Of a DNA stretch of 64,000 nt, positions 8,159 to 16,305 are shown one piece after another (positions within the stretch are counted from its first letter, which is position 1; every line of letters starts with the position of its first letter). Under the pieces are notes generated by a model. It was not told the DNA's origin and searched no databases. It saw only the letters and a program-made list of their open reading frames with translations. The position numbers were made by a program, and so were the translations under genes. The stretch covers positions 310,001 to 374,000 of the forward strand of contig NZ_CP012898.1 in NCBI RefSeq assembly GCF_001310225.1. Direction: 5' to 3'. The DNA comes from Pseudalgibacter alginicilyticus (lineage in GTDB: Bacteria; Bacteroidota; Bacteroidia; Flavobacteriales; Flavobacteriaceae).

Positions 8159-8296
8159 GCTTACAACGGTTTCGGCTATGATTTCGTTGCGGAAAAATCC
8201 GCAGGATTCTTTCCGCCGTATCACGAAGATAGTAAAAACGCCGGATTTTTCCGCAGGAAAAATCCGCAGCAATGAATTATAGGTATTGTTGTGTAC
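8159..8296 (-). repeat. attC-like site 4
   Basis: Begins GCTTACAACGGTTTCGGCTATG and ends TTATAGGTATTGTTGTGTAC. Two inner hairpins (GGAAAAATCC-GCA-GGATT type) make it GC-richer than the rest. The left end pairs with the start of the restriction-modification cassette; the partner of its right end GTTGTGTAC is absent. Confidence 0.75.
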
Positions 8297-8583
8297 AGTG
8301 TTTTTTATTTTGTTTTTAGAGTTATTTTTTTAGAGAGAATACTTTACCCGAAAGTAAGGTTAATCCACCGTTATGTTTGCGTTTTGCAATAGTCCGAATT
8401 TTAGCGTTTCGATTCCGTCCAGAAGGTCAGTCCACCGCAACAGTTGCGTCTTGCTATGTTCCGAAGTCGTTTGAGTGAGTAAATCCGTTGAGTGCTTTTT
8501 TAGAGTTTATTTAAGCACTTTTTAAACAAATTTTAAACGATTGAAAATAGAGAGATTTTTACTTTTTAGTAGGAGTGAGTACA
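8297..8583. other. ORF-less cassette remnant with a 41-bp direct repeat
   Basis: No gene seen. Two related copies at 8358-8398 and 8425-8465 share GGTnAnTCCACCG, then GTTnGCGTnTTGC and TCCGAA. The stretch ends at the IS3 copy that starts at 8584, and the cassette's far boundary is missing. Confidence 0.45.
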
Positions 8584-8622
8584 TGTCTTGTCCTGAAATA
8601 TGGCTACAGGTTAAAATTGTTT

Positions 8623-9506
8623 TTAAGCTGATAATTTATATACCATATTCGGTGTTTTATAGTCTAAAGATAAATGTAATCTTATTTGGTTGTATAAATT
8701 AATTGCATTTTTTGTAGCTCTTTTCGCGTGATCCACGTTATCAAAGGTCTGGTCGAGATAAAATTCATCTTTTAATATGCCGTTTACACGCTCTCTGCCA
8801 TGGCATTTTCGTAACAATGGTTTTCTTCCGTCATACTAATATCTATCTTATTTCTTTTAAGAACTTGTGTGTATACATTACTGCAATACTGTATGCCTCT
8901 GTCTGAATGATGTATTAAATCTTTAGTGCTCTTTGTTTGGTACAGAGCTTTGTTTAGAGCTCTAACACATCCTTTTAGTTCCAGGCTATCACTTAGATCA
9001 TAACCGACAATTTTCCTAGAATACATATCTGTTATTAGTGCTAAGTAACAAAATCCTTTAATGGTTCTTATGTAGGTAATATCGCTTACCCACACCTGAT
9101 TTGGCCTTGTAATTTTTCTATCTTTTATCAGGTTATTGTATTTATAAAAGCGATGATAAGAGTTTGTAGTTCTGGCACTGGTTTTCTTTCTTAGTGTGAG
9201 CATATTATACTTTCTAAGTACGCTAAATAAAGAGTCTCTGCCGACTTTAATATTGGCTTTGTAAAACTCATTGTCTAACGATTTAATGAGTTTTCTAACG
9301 CCTTCTCTAGGAAGGGATTTACGTTTTCTACTGACTATTTTTATAATTTGTTGTTCCTGTATTAACCGCTTATCAGCTCTAGATTTGTATTTATAATACG
9401 CATCACGTTTAAGACCAAAACAACGCGTTATAGTTGTTAAAGATGTAAATCCCTTAGATTTCTCTTTAGCTTTAATTAAGGCTTTATACTTAGCTTTTTT
9501 TTTAGT
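8623..9506 (-). pseudogene. IS3 transposase OrfB, frameshifted
   Basis: The orfB frame is open from the A-run at 9495-9503 through the DDE domain (SDITYI, HSDRGIQYCS, ENAMAE) but shifts at the extra CT near 8793. The last 60 or so codons, including the region after the catalytic Glu, are in another frame. The protein would be truncated. It is expected to be expressed only as an OrfAB fusion, so this copy cannot make a full transposase. Confidence 0.88.
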
Positions 9507-9847
9507 TCAGCTACAGATTTATAGCCTAAGTCTTCGGCAGCTACCTCAAGGTATGAATCTAAAACCAAAGTATCTAAATCCTTTTTAATCAGTAGTTTTT
9601 TAAGCTGTTCAATCTCTTTTTGAAGTGCTTTAATTCTAGATATTTCGTCTTTTGTTTCCACTTTTACTCTGGTGTTCATTAGATCTTTACGATTGTACTT
9701 TTTAATCCACTCATTGACCGTTGTAGGAGCAATGGAGTAGAGTTTACAAAGTTCGCTCTTTGTATGTTTACCGGTTGTAAGTTCGGCTAAAATTTTCAGT
9801 TTGAAAGGTTCTGAATACCGTCTGATTACTTTGTCATTTTTGTACAT
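9476..9847 (-). CDS. IS3 transposase OrfA (copy 2)
   Basis: 123 residues from an ATG at 9847. The N-terminal helix-turn-helix (RRYSEPFKLKILAELTTGKHTKSELCKLYSIAPTTV, about residues 10-44) binds the element ends. A leucine-rich helix follows (IKALQKEIEQLKKLLIKKDLD). Identical to OrfA of copy 3. The end overlaps orfB at CTAAAAAAAAAG, a nine-A slippery run suited to -1 frameshifting. Confidence 0.9.
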   Translation of the reverse strand: MYKNDKVIRRYSEPFKLKILAELTTGKHTKSELCKLYSIAPTTVNEWIKKYNRKDLMNTRVKVETKDEISRIKALQKEIEQLKKLLIKKDLDTLVLDSYLEVAAEDLGYKSVAELKKKLSIKP

Positions 9848-9891
9848 AATGTTTAAAATTATGTAGCCTATATTCAGGACGGGTCAAAATG

Positions 9892-10028
9892 TTTTACAAC
9901 GTGATTGTGTATGGTTAGTTGCGTGTTTAAACAACTAATTTAGCAAACAAATCACAGATAGAAAATTCCAGCGGAATTTTCGTAAGTCGGCAGTGACCAA
10001 GCAATTAATTATACACGGTGTTGCCAGT
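9892..10028 (-). repeat. attC-like site 5
   Basis: Begins TTTTACAACGTGATTGTG just right of IS3 copy 2 and ends ATACACGGTGTTGCCAG. Inner hairpin is GAAAATTCC-AGC-GGAATTTTC, a loop variant. Its left boundary has no partner left of the IS. Confidence 0.8.
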
Positions 10029-10033
10029 AGTTT

Positions 10034-10846
10034 TTATATTTCCATTTCTACCATTTCCGCTCTTGCTCCAAATCGGATTGGTAAAATACTTGTTCCAATT
10101 CCTTTTGATATATACATTTTCGGTTCCGAGTCTTTATACCAACCTTTTAAATACTTTCCACTTCCCTGAGGTTTAAAAGGAATGATTCCTAAAAATGTAA
10201 TCTGTCCTCCGTGAGTATGACCAGAAAGTACTAAATCAATATTTAAATTCCCTTTTTGTTTTGTAATTATATCTCTGTGTTCTGGACAATGTGATAAAAC
10301 GATATTGGTTTCGGTTTGTTTTAGATTCTCAACTGCTTTTCCGAAATTAGCATTTCCACCAACTAAATCGTCAATTCCGATTATTGAGATTTCACGATTT
10401 TTAATTGAAATAGTTCTGTTCTCGTTTATTAATAATTCGCAATTATTTTTTGAATAAGTATTTTTAAGTTTTGTCAAATCGACTTTCCCCCAATACTCCC
10501 AATTTCCTGTAATCGCATACTTTTTGATAGAATTATCTATTAATTGCAAAAATTCATTCAGCGAATCTATTTTTTCAGTTTTGTCAACAGAATCTCCAGT
10601 TATAAATATTAAATCAGGTTTAATTGAATTTATTTTTTTCGCAATAGATTTATGAAAATATCTTAATTGGTCAAAATGCAAATCCGAAATTTGAATGATT
10701 TTTATTTTGTTTTTTTCCGATTTTGAGATGTCAAAGTAATTCCAGTCAATTACATATTTCTCAAACCAAAGTGAGTCTAAAAGAACTAATCCAATTGAGG
10801 CTAAAATTCCTCTTTTTATAAATTTTCTTCTGTTTAAGTTCGTCAT
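10034..10846 (-). CDS. Tat-exported metallophosphoesterase (YaeI/YkuE-like)
   Basis: 270 residues from an ATG at 10846. A twin-arginine signal (NRRKFIKRG, residues 5-13, then a hydrophobic core) suggests Tat export of a folded metalloenzyme. Calcineurin-type motifs are in order: D-L-H (55-57), G-D (84-85), GNWE where GNHE is usual (114-117), a His in LSHCPEH, and GHTHGGQ (near 208-214). Trp in place of the GNHE His is unusual for a metal or catalytic position. Relatives hydrolyse phosphodiesters such as UDP-sugars or lipid headgroups; the substrate is not known. Sole gene of its cassette, whose flanks GTTGCCAGTA and TACTGGCAAC pair perfectly. Confidence 0.82.
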   Translation of the reverse strand: MTNLNRRKFIKRGILASIGLVLLDSLWFEKYVIDWNYFDISKSEKNKIKIIQISDLHFDQLRYFHKSIAKKINSIKPDLIFITGDSVDKTEKIDSLNEFLQLIDNSIKKYAITGNWEYWGKVDLTKLKNTYSKNNCELLINENRTISIKNREISIIGIDDLVGGNANFGKAVENLKQTETNIVLSHCPEHRDIITKQKGNLNIDLVLSGHTHGGQITFLGIIPFKPQGSGKYLKGWYKDSEPKMYISKGIGTSILPIRFGARAEMVEMEI

Positions 10847-10855
10847 TTCTTAAAT

Positions 10856-10990
10856 TACTGGCAACGGTATTGTGTATGATTAGTGGCGTGTTTAAGCAAC
10901 TAATTTAGTAAATAATAACTGAATAGAAAATCCGCGAGGATTTTCGTAAGTAGGCGAGAACCAGCCATTAATTATACACGTTGTTGCCAA
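10856..10990 (-). repeat. attC-like site 6
   Basis: Begins TACTGGCAACGGTATTGTG and ends ATACACGTTGTTGCCAA, with inner hairpin GAAAATCC-GCGA-GGATTTTC. The last three codons and stop of the 199-aa cassette gene lie inside it. Confidence 0.8.
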
Positions 10991-11555
10991 TAGTTATTTT
11001 TATTCGTTCAATATTTTTATTTATTTCATCGTTCTGGTTAAATTCAAGTCGGTCAATTACGATTCCACATTTTCCTTTTTTTATTTCCGCATCAACAATT
11101 CGTTCCAAATAGTCAAATTCGTTTGCACTTACTCCGTAATAATCAAATATCAGAGTATCATATTTTTCAAAATCGCATTTAATAGCTAATGCTTTACTTT
11201 TTCCGATTGTCAGATTATTCAATTTCTCTTTAGAATCCAATTCTAAATATTCAGCAACAATTTTCGATTTAGTTCCGACAACATTTAGTTTTTCCGTTAT
11301 ATAATTCTCAACAGTAAGTGATTTCATAAATTTCCGAATTCCACTTTCTGAATATTCTTTTGACAGTTTTATTTTAGGAATTTTTTTCTCAAAGTGATTC
11401 ATTAGTTCATTTCGGAAACTATGAACTAAACTATTTCCTTTAGAATCAAAATTTGGCAAGCACAATCTTATGAGTTTTCCAGATTTTACATCAAATTCAG
11501 GGATTGAAACTCCCTTAAATACAAATTTTGGACTATGAAAAATGATGTTCGTCAT
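10968..11555 (-). CDS. Unknown cassette protein ending inside its attC-like site
   Basis: 195 residues from the ATG at 11555; an in-frame TTG at 11567 lies in the boundary bases and is less likely. No domain recognised. Features seen: mixed alpha/beta composition, acidic C-terminal half with RLEFNQNDEINKNIERIKI, and no signal or membrane span. The last residues GNNVYN are encoded by the outer arm of site 6, and its TAA stop comes from the conserved TTAAT of the site. Flanks GTTGCCAA and TTGGCAAC pair. Confidence 0.55.
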   Translation of the reverse strand: MTNIIFHSPKFVFKGVSIPEFDVKSGKLIRLCLPNFDSKGNSLVHSFRNELMNHFEKKIPKIKLSKEYSESGIRKFMKSLTVENYITEKLNVVGTKSKIVAEYLELDSKEKLNNLTIGKSKALAIKCDFEKYDTLIFDYYGVSANEFDYLERIVDAEIKKGKCGIVIDRLEFNQNDEINKNIERIKITIGNNVYN

Positions 11556-11560
11556 AATTG

Positions 11561-11759
11561 TTGGCAACGGAATTGTATAAGAATAGTAGGGCGGAAAAAC
11601 GCACGAACCATTCGGTTAAATACAAGCCGAATTTTTAAATTTTTCTTATTATCTTTTTTTCTCAATAAGCCAAATTTAAAAATTTGGCGACTTCGCAATA
11701 GTGTCCAAGTCATTGAATTAAGCACTAATTGCCCTATTATTTTTATACGGTGTTATGCC
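11561..11759 (-). repeat. attC-like site 7 (long variant)
   Basis: About 199 bp. Outer stem GTATAAGAATAGTAGGGC pairs with GCCCTATTATTTTTATAC, different in sequence from most sites but conserved in pairing. The long central region contains an inner palindrome around GCCAAATTTAAAAATTTGGC. Confidence 0.72.
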
Positions 11760-11766
11760 TTGTTTT

Positions 11767-12723
11767 TTATCCGATGCTACCTAAAACTTGTGTTATAGAT
11801 TCTATCACAGGACCAGAAATAATATTTGCGGAAACACTCGTAAAAATGTCTTTCAACGTACCTAAAGATTGTTTAATAACAGAAGTTTTCGGACTTTCTT
11901 TCGCTAATTGATTTTCTACTCTTTGAACCTCTAATTTCGCATCATCCTTTTCGTCAAATTCGTTTGATTCGAGTAATCCTTTAATTTGAGTAATAACGTC
12001 TTTAACTTCTTGTTGATTTTCAATACTGATAGTTTGAGTATTATTATCGCCAGAAGAAAAATTCGTTTGATTATTGTTTCCGCTAACAATGTTACTTCCA
12101 TCGCCAGTTGTGTAATTATTTTCTGCCATAATTATTGTGATTTTATTGCTTATGTTTTCTTTAATTTCTTTTGATTCATTGCTAATGTCATCAACTTCTG
12201 GAAATTCCATTTCTAATTCTAACATTAAATTCAAGAACTTATTTCTTATAGCTGAAACAGCTCGTATTACTTCTGTTTTATAAGTTGTAATACTCAAATT
12301 GTGAATTTTACCGAAAAAATTATTTTCTCTCATTGCTTTAGTGATGATGTTCTCAAAATCAACTCCTAAAGGTTTGTAGATTGTGTCATTCCCATCTACA
12401 AAATAATTCTCAATGGATTCAATTCCATCACTTAACTGCAACTTCATAAAAAATTCTCGCATCTCATCGCTGGGAAGAAATAAAATAGGAAAAGGTGTTT
12501 TCTGTTTGTAAGGAACTCCGTTTACATAAATATCACAAGTGGCGTTTGCATTTACAATTCGGTATTTAGGTGTTTTCTCTTTCTCATAACCATTCAGTTC
12601 ATTTTCAACCCAATCAGCTAAAGGTTTATTTCCAATTCGGCTTGCTAAAACTTTGGCTTTTAGTAATGGATTAACCAAGGACTTATCCTTATCCATTAAT
12701 TCGTTTACTATTGTTTTAATCAT
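11767..12723 (-). CDS. AbiTii-domain protein, likely phage defence
   Basis: 318 residues from an ATG at 12723. Residues about 20-45 (LLKAKVLASRIGNKPLADWVENELNGY) match the start of the AbiTii domain known from abortive-infection proteins. A middle asparagine/glycine-rich stretch follows (TTGDGSNIVSGNNNQTNFSSGDNN, near 203-226; given in part). The C-terminal half is a predicted helix bundle ending in a hydrophobic helix (SANIISGPVIESITQVLG) that could touch membranes. Cytosolic by lack of a signal. IS3 copy 3 sits 22 bp upstream of the start, and the cassette's upstream boundary is missing, so expression may now depend on the IS. Confidence 0.72.
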   Translation of the reverse strand: MIKTIVNELMDKDKSLVNPLLKAKVLASRIGNKPLADWVENELNGYEKEKTPKYRIVNANATCDIYVNGVPYKQKTPFPILFLPSDEMREFFMKLQLSDGIESIENYFVDGNDTIYKPLGVDFENIITKAMRENNFFGKIHNLSITTYKTEVIRAVSAIRNKFLNLMLELEMEFPEVDDISNESKEIKENISNKITIIMAENNYTTGDGSNIVSGNNNQTNFSSGDNNTQTISIENQQEVKDVITQIKGLLESNEFDEKDDAKLEVQRVENQLAKESPKTSVIKQSLGTLKDIFTSVSANIISGPVIESITQVLGSIG

Positions 12724-12783
12724 TCACTAAAGTTTTTTTTCAAATGTCTTGTCCTGAAATATGGCTACAGGTTAAAATTGTTT

Positions 12784-13665
12784 TTAAGCTGATAATTTAT
12801 ATACCATATTCGGTGTTTTATAGTCTAAAGATAAATGTAATCTTATTTGGTTGTATAAATTAATTGCATTTTTTGTAGCTCTTTTCGCGTGATCCACGTT
12901 ATCAAAGGTTTGGTCGAGGTAAAATTCATCTTTTAATATGCCGTTCACACGCTCTGCCATGGCATTTTCGTAACAATGGTTTTCTTCCGTCATACTAATA
13001 TCTATCTTATTTCTTTTAAGAACTTGTGTGTATACATTACTGCAATACTGTATGCCTCTGTCTGAATGATGTATTAAATCTTTAGTGCTCTTTGTTTGGT
13101 ACAGAGCTTTGTTTAGAGCTCTAACACATCCTTTTAGTTCCAGGCTATCACTTAGATCATAACCGACAATTTTCCTAGAATACATATCTGTTATTAGTGC
13201 TAAGTAACAAAATCCTTTAATGGTTCTTATGTAGGTAATATCGCTTACCCACACCTGATTTGGCCTTGTAATTTTTCTATCTTTTATCAGGTTATTGTAT
13301 TTATAAAAGCGATGATAAGAGTTTGTAGTTCTGGCACTGGTTTTCTTTCTTAGTGTGAGCATATTATACTTTCTAAGTACGCTAAATAAAGAGTCTCTGC
13401 CGACTTTAATATTGGCTTTGTAAAACTCATTGTCTAACGATTTAATGAGTTTTCTAACGCCTTCTCTAGGAAGGGATTTACGTTTTCTACTGACTATTTT
13501 TATAATTTGTTGTTCCTGTATTAACCGCTTATCAGCTCTAGATTTGTATTTATAATACGCATCACGTTTAAGACCAAAACAACGCGTTATAGTTGTTAAA
13601 GATGTAAATCCCTTAGATTTCTCTTTAGCTTTAATTAAGGCTTTATACTTAGCTTTTTTTTTAGT
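12784..13665 (-). CDS. IS3 transposase OrfB (made as OrfAB by -1 frameshift)
   Basis: The frame opens at 13665, inside orfA, and runs to 12784. An N-terminal region with KGFTSLTTITRCFGLKRDAYYKYK precedes an HTH_21-like segment (REGVRKLIKSL). The rve/DDE integrase core follows: D in WVSDITYIRT, D in HHSDRGIQYCS, E in NHCYENAMAE. An ATG at 13362 would give only a truncated form. Translation most likely enters by -1 slippage on the A-run at 13654-13662. Intact. Confidence 0.92.
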   Translation of the reverse strand, partial: TKKKAKYKALIKAKEKSKGFTSLTTITRCFGLKRDAYYKYKSRADKRLIQEQQIIKIVSRKRKSLPREGVRKLIKSLDNEFYKANIKVGRDSLFSVLRKYNMLTLRKKTSARTTNSYHRFYKYNNLIKDRKITRPNQVWVSDITYIRTIKGFCYLALITDMYSRKIVGYDLSDSLELKGCVRALNKALYQTKSTKDLIHHSDRGIQYCSNVYTQVLKRNKIDISMTEENHCYENAMAERVNGILKDEFYLDQTFDNVDHAKRATKNAINLYNQIRLHLSLDYKTPNMVYKLSA

Positions 13666-14006
13666 TCAGCTACAGATTTATAGCCTAAGTCTTCGGCAGC
13701 TACCTCAAGGTATGAATCTAAAACCAAAGTATCTAAATCCTTTTTAATCAGTAGTTTTTTAAGCTGTTCAATCTCTTTTTGAAGTGCTTTAATTCTAGAT
13801 ATTTCGTCTTTTGTTTCCACTTTTACTCTGGTGTTCATTAGATCTTTACGATTGTACTTTTTAATCCACTCATTGACCGTTGTAGGAGCAATGGAGTAGA
13901 GTTTACAAAGTTCGCTCTTTGTATGTTTACCGGTTGTAAGTTCGGCTAAAATTTTCAGTTTGAAAGGTTCTGAATACCGTCTGATTACTTTGTCATTTTT
14001 GTACAT
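13635..14006 (-). CDS. IS3 transposase OrfA (copy 3)
   Basis: 123 residues from an ATG at 14006. N-terminal HTH_Tnp_1-type helix-turn-helix, then a leucine-zipper-like helix (LQKEIEQLKKLLIKKDL). The slippery run lies about 10 codons before its stop and lets a share of ribosomes enter orfB to make the active OrfAB transposase; OrfA alone usually represses. Confidence 0.92.
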   Translation of the reverse strand: MYKNDKVIRRYSEPFKLKILAELTTGKHTKSELCKLYSIAPTTVNEWIKKYNRKDLMNTRVKVETKDEISRIKALQKEIEQLKKLLIKKDLDTLVLDSYLEVAAEDLGYKSVAELKKKLSIKP

Positions 14007-14050
14007 AATGTTTAAAATTATGTAGCCTATATTCAGGACGGGTCAAAATG

Positions 14051-14190
14051 GTTTGCAACGTGTTTGTGTATGGTTAGTTGCGTGGTTAAGCAACTAAATT
14101 AGCAAACTTTTACGAACCCGAGAAAATTCCGCAGGAATTTTCGCAAGTAAGCACATAAAAAGCAATTAATTATACACGGTGTTGTGCACT
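14051..14190 (-). repeat. attC-like site 8
   Basis: Begins GTTTGCAACGTGTTTGTG directly right of IS3 copy 3 and ends ATACACGGTGTTGTGCAC. Inner hairpin is GAAAATTCC-GCA-GGAATTTTC. The right end pairs with the far boundary of the 189-aa lipoprotein cassette. Confidence 0.82.
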
Positions 14191-14195
14191 GGCTT

Positions 14196-14762
14196 TTATT
14201 TTTTCAGTTCGTTTCGGTACAATTCCGCTAACTTATTCCGTTCTGTTTCGTCTTTTAATATATTCTGTAACCACATCTGCGGTTGGTCAGTTGCATTTCC
14301 ATATTTTCTGTCTTTATATTCTTCAAATTCCGAAAATTCAAGCCAATTTATATTGTGAATATGCTGAAGTGAATAAACAGCCATTTCTCCATTCGTTGCT
14401 CCAAAAAATGGGCAAGTATGCACTTTAGTTTTCGTTGTGTCAGAAAGTTTAGAGATAAGAAATTCAGTCAATTCCGTTTTGTCATTTTTCGCAAATTTTT
14501 TCCATTCCGTTTCGCTAAAAACCATAGTAGGAATTTCTCTCTTTTTTTCTGTGACATATTGTGTTCCTCCTAAACATCCTCCTTTGTCAAAAACCATAAA
14601 ATTCCACTGTTCCGAAATTGAGTTGGTTTGCTGTAATTCCATTTGAGGAATTTCTTCAGTCAATTCAGCCGTTACCTTATTCAATTCCGATTTAGATTCT
14701 GTTTTGTTTTTACAAGAAACTAAAGTTAAAATCAGAAGTAATATTTTTAATGGATTTTTCAT
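14196..14762 (-). CDS. Unknown lipoprotein of a cassette
   Basis: 189 residues from the ATG at 14762; an upstream in-frame ATG at 14777 is part of the cassette boundary bases. Signal NPLKILLLILTLVSC gives a lipidated Cys near residue 17. The mature part has FMVFDKGGCLGGTQYVTEKKREIP and KVHTCPFFGATNGEMAVYSL, with two cysteines that could pair, and a C-terminal helix. No family recognised. Flanks GTTGTGCAC and GTGCACAAC pair. Confidence 0.6.
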   Translation of the reverse strand: MKNPLKILLLILTLVSCKNKTESKSELNKVTAELTEEIPQMELQQTNSISEQWNFMVFDKGGCLGGTQYVTEKKREIPTMVFSETEWKKFAKNDKTELTEFLISKLSDTTKTKVHTCPFFGATNGEMAVYSLQHIHNINWLEFSEFEEYKDRKYGNATDQPQMWLQNILKDETERNKLAELYRNELKK

Positions 14763-14771
14763 TTTCAGCTT

Positions 14772-14910
14772 GTGCACAACGGCTTCGTGTAAGAATCCGT
14801 TGCGTAAATTTATGAAAAAATGAAAGAAAAAAGAAACAAGGTTAGGAGTGAACGAGGACTTTCCGAAGGAAATGTCCGAAGCAATGGTTTTTACATATTG
14901 TTAGCAAATC
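14772..14910 (-). repeat. attC-like site 9 (divergent)
   Basis: Begins GTGCACAACGGCTTCGTGTAAG and ends TTTTTACATATTGTTAGCAAA. Outer arm GTGTAAGAATCCGTTGC pairs with GCAATGGTTTTTACAT. Inner part contains GGACTTTCC-GAAG-GAAATGTCC. Confidence 0.72.
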
Positions 14911-14921
14911 GTTTTTTTAAA

Positions 14922-15269
14922 TCAATTATTAAATATAGTTATGATTGATTTTATTAAAACACATATTTCAGAAATCACAGTAATTGTAGATGCTATATTA
15001 TGGTTTCTGTTATTTATTTGGATAGCATTTTTTAGATACTTGTTAAGGAGTAATAGTAAATAATATGCAGGTATTTGATAAATCCAACGAATGTCATACC
15101 ATTTATAAGGATATAGTTCAAATTTATGATTTATATATTTATATTCTGGATTTGATTTATAAACATATTCTGAAAATGTCATAAAGTTAATTTCGTAGTA
15201 CATTTCATTAGGTTTATTTTCAGAACCATGTATTGTTTTTGTACGAACGATTTTATTTCCTTTTTTCAT
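14922..15269 (-). CDS. Unknown small cassette protein with a hydrophobic patch
   Basis: 115 residues from an ATG at 15269. Rich in Tyr and Asn. A hydrophobic segment IPAYYLLLLLNKYL (near 66-79) and a second moderately hydrophobic C-terminal stretch could be membrane-associated. No family recognised. Flanks GTTAGCAAA and TTTGCTAAC pair. Confidence 0.5.
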   Translation of the reverse strand: MKKGNKIVRTKTIHGSENKPNEMYYEINFMTFSEYVYKSNPEYKYINHKFELYPYKWYDIRWIYQIPAYYLLLLLNKYLKNAIQINNRNHNIASTITVISEICVLIKSIITIFNN

Positions 15270-15293
15270 TTCAGATTATGAGTAAGTTCAAAT

Positions 15294-15433
15294 GTTTGCT
15301 AACGTGTTTATATATGGTTTGTTGCGTGGTTTAAGCAACTAATTTAGTAAATAATTACAGACAAAGAAAATCCGCGAGGATTTTCGTAAGTGAACAAAAA
15401 GCCAGCAATAAATTATATATGTTGTTGGCATTA
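15294..15433 (-). repeat. attC-like site 10
   Basis: Begins GTTTGCTAACGTGTTTATATATGG and ends ATTATATATGTTGTTGGCATTA, with inner hairpin GAAAATCC-GCGA-GGATTTTC. Both outer arms carry TATATAT where sites 1 and 2 carry TGTATAC: a paired change. Confidence 0.82.
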
Positions 15434-16153
15434 GTTTTTTATTTTATTTGTCAATATTTCAATTTCTAATTCAGAGTTTATTCCTTTCTTGAAATGTTTA
15501 TTCAACCAAAATTCAGACTCTTTAAATTCAGATTTTTCTTTATTTAAAAATGCTAATATATATTCAAACGAGATTATTCTTGTTCCGATTTCAAAAGGTG
15601 GATTTTCAGCATCTTTTTTCAGAGAGCGAATATTCTTTTCAATTGTGTTATTTTCTTTAAACCAATTCTCAATTTTGATTAAGTTTTTATTCAAGACTTT
15701 TTCTAAAGTTTCTCTAAATTTTTTCTCATTGATGGTGCTAATTTTATCTGGATTCAAGTGTCTTTGGGTTTCAATACTTTTCTGCCAACTTTCAGTTTTT
15801 TTTAAATAAATGATTTTAGTAGATTTTTCAGTTCTATGGTTTATTAATTTTTTTCCAGAAAGCGTTGGAACATTTAAAAAACAATTTCCAAAAGTTAATG
15901 CTCCAGCAAATCCTTTCAAAACATTATATTCAACTACGTGCTTAATTCCTTCTTTATTAAAATCACTAAACCATAAATATTTTCCATTCCAATTTTTTAG
16001 TCCGATTTCAGCAAATTTAGGATTTGCAATTTCTTTTAAAATTTCAATTCGTTTTTCAAGTAAAACTTCATCTAAATTTTGAACGTCATTGTAGAATTCA
16101 TTTAAAAAAACTTTTCTTTCAAATATGTCTCTAATTTTTCTTAAAAAGTTCAT
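15431..16153 (-). CDS. Unknown cytosolic cassette protein
   Basis: 240 residues from an ATG at 16153, no signal or membrane span. A possible beta-rich core runs through NWNGKYLWFSDFNKEGIKHVV and GFAGALTFGNCFLNVP, with a helical C-terminal half (LEKVLNKNLIKIENWF). The overall shape recalls DUF4304-like immunity-type proteins, but the match is not secure. The stop abuts site 10. Flanks GTTGGCATTA and TAATGCCAAC pair. Confidence 0.5.
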   Translation of the reverse strand: MNFLRKIRDIFERKVFLNEFYNDVQNLDEVLLEKRIEILKEIANPKFAEIGLKNWNGKYLWFSDFNKEGIKHVVEYNVLKGFAGALTFGNCFLNVPTLSGKKLINHRTEKSTKIIYLKKTESWQKSIETQRHLNPDKISTINEKKFRETLEKVLNKNLIKIENWFKENNTIEKNIRSLKKDAENPPFEIGTRIISFEYILAFLNKEKSEFKESEFWLNKHFKKGINSELEIEILTNKIKN

Positions 16154-16163
16154 TCGCTCAAAT

Positions 16164-16305
16164 TAATGCCAACGTGTTTGTGTATGGTTAGTTGCGTGGT
16201 TTAAGCAACTAAGTTAACAAACATTTACGAACCAGAGAAAATTCCGCAGGAATTTTCGCATGTAGGCACTTAAAAAGCAATTAATTATACACGGTGTTGT
16301 AAAAC
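16164..16305 (-). repeat. attC-like site 11
   Basis: Begins TAATGCCAACGTGTTTGTG and ends ATACACGGTGTTGTAAAAC, with inner hairpin GAAAATTCC-GCA-GGAATTTTC. The end of the adjacent gene (VLQHRV and stop) is read through the site's outer arm. Confidence 0.82.

Larger units (their letters stand above)
8584..9886 (-). mobile_element. IS3-family element, copy 2 (frameshifted)
   Basis: 1303 bp with imperfect terminal inverted repeats: TGTCTTGTCCTGAAATATGG at 8584 and the complement of a TGACCCGTCCTGAATATAGG end at 9886. It carries orfA and orfB in IS3 arrangement on the minus strand. A CT duplication near 8791-8796, absent from copy 3, breaks orfB. No clear target duplication: left flank ends ACA, right flank starts AAA. 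The cassette boundaries on its two sides do not match each other, so DNA has been lost or rearranged here. Confidence 0.9.
12745..14045 (-). mobile_element. IS3-family element, copy 3 (complete)
   Basis: 1301 bp with ends TGTCTTGTCCTGAAATATGG and, on the other strand, TGACCCGTCCTGAATATAGG. AAA flanks both sides (12742-12744 and 14046-14048), a plausible 3-bp target duplication. It carries intact orfA and orfB with a nine-A frameshift run. The left neighbour cassette boundary (GTTATGCCTTG) and the right one (GTTTGCAAC) do not pair, which points to a deletion involving this or a sister IS. Confidence 0.93.

Noticed and set aside
8784-9203. Separate 139-aa gene inside IS3 copy 2
   Set aside because: It is the frameshifted first part of orfB, broken by the CT duplication near 8793.
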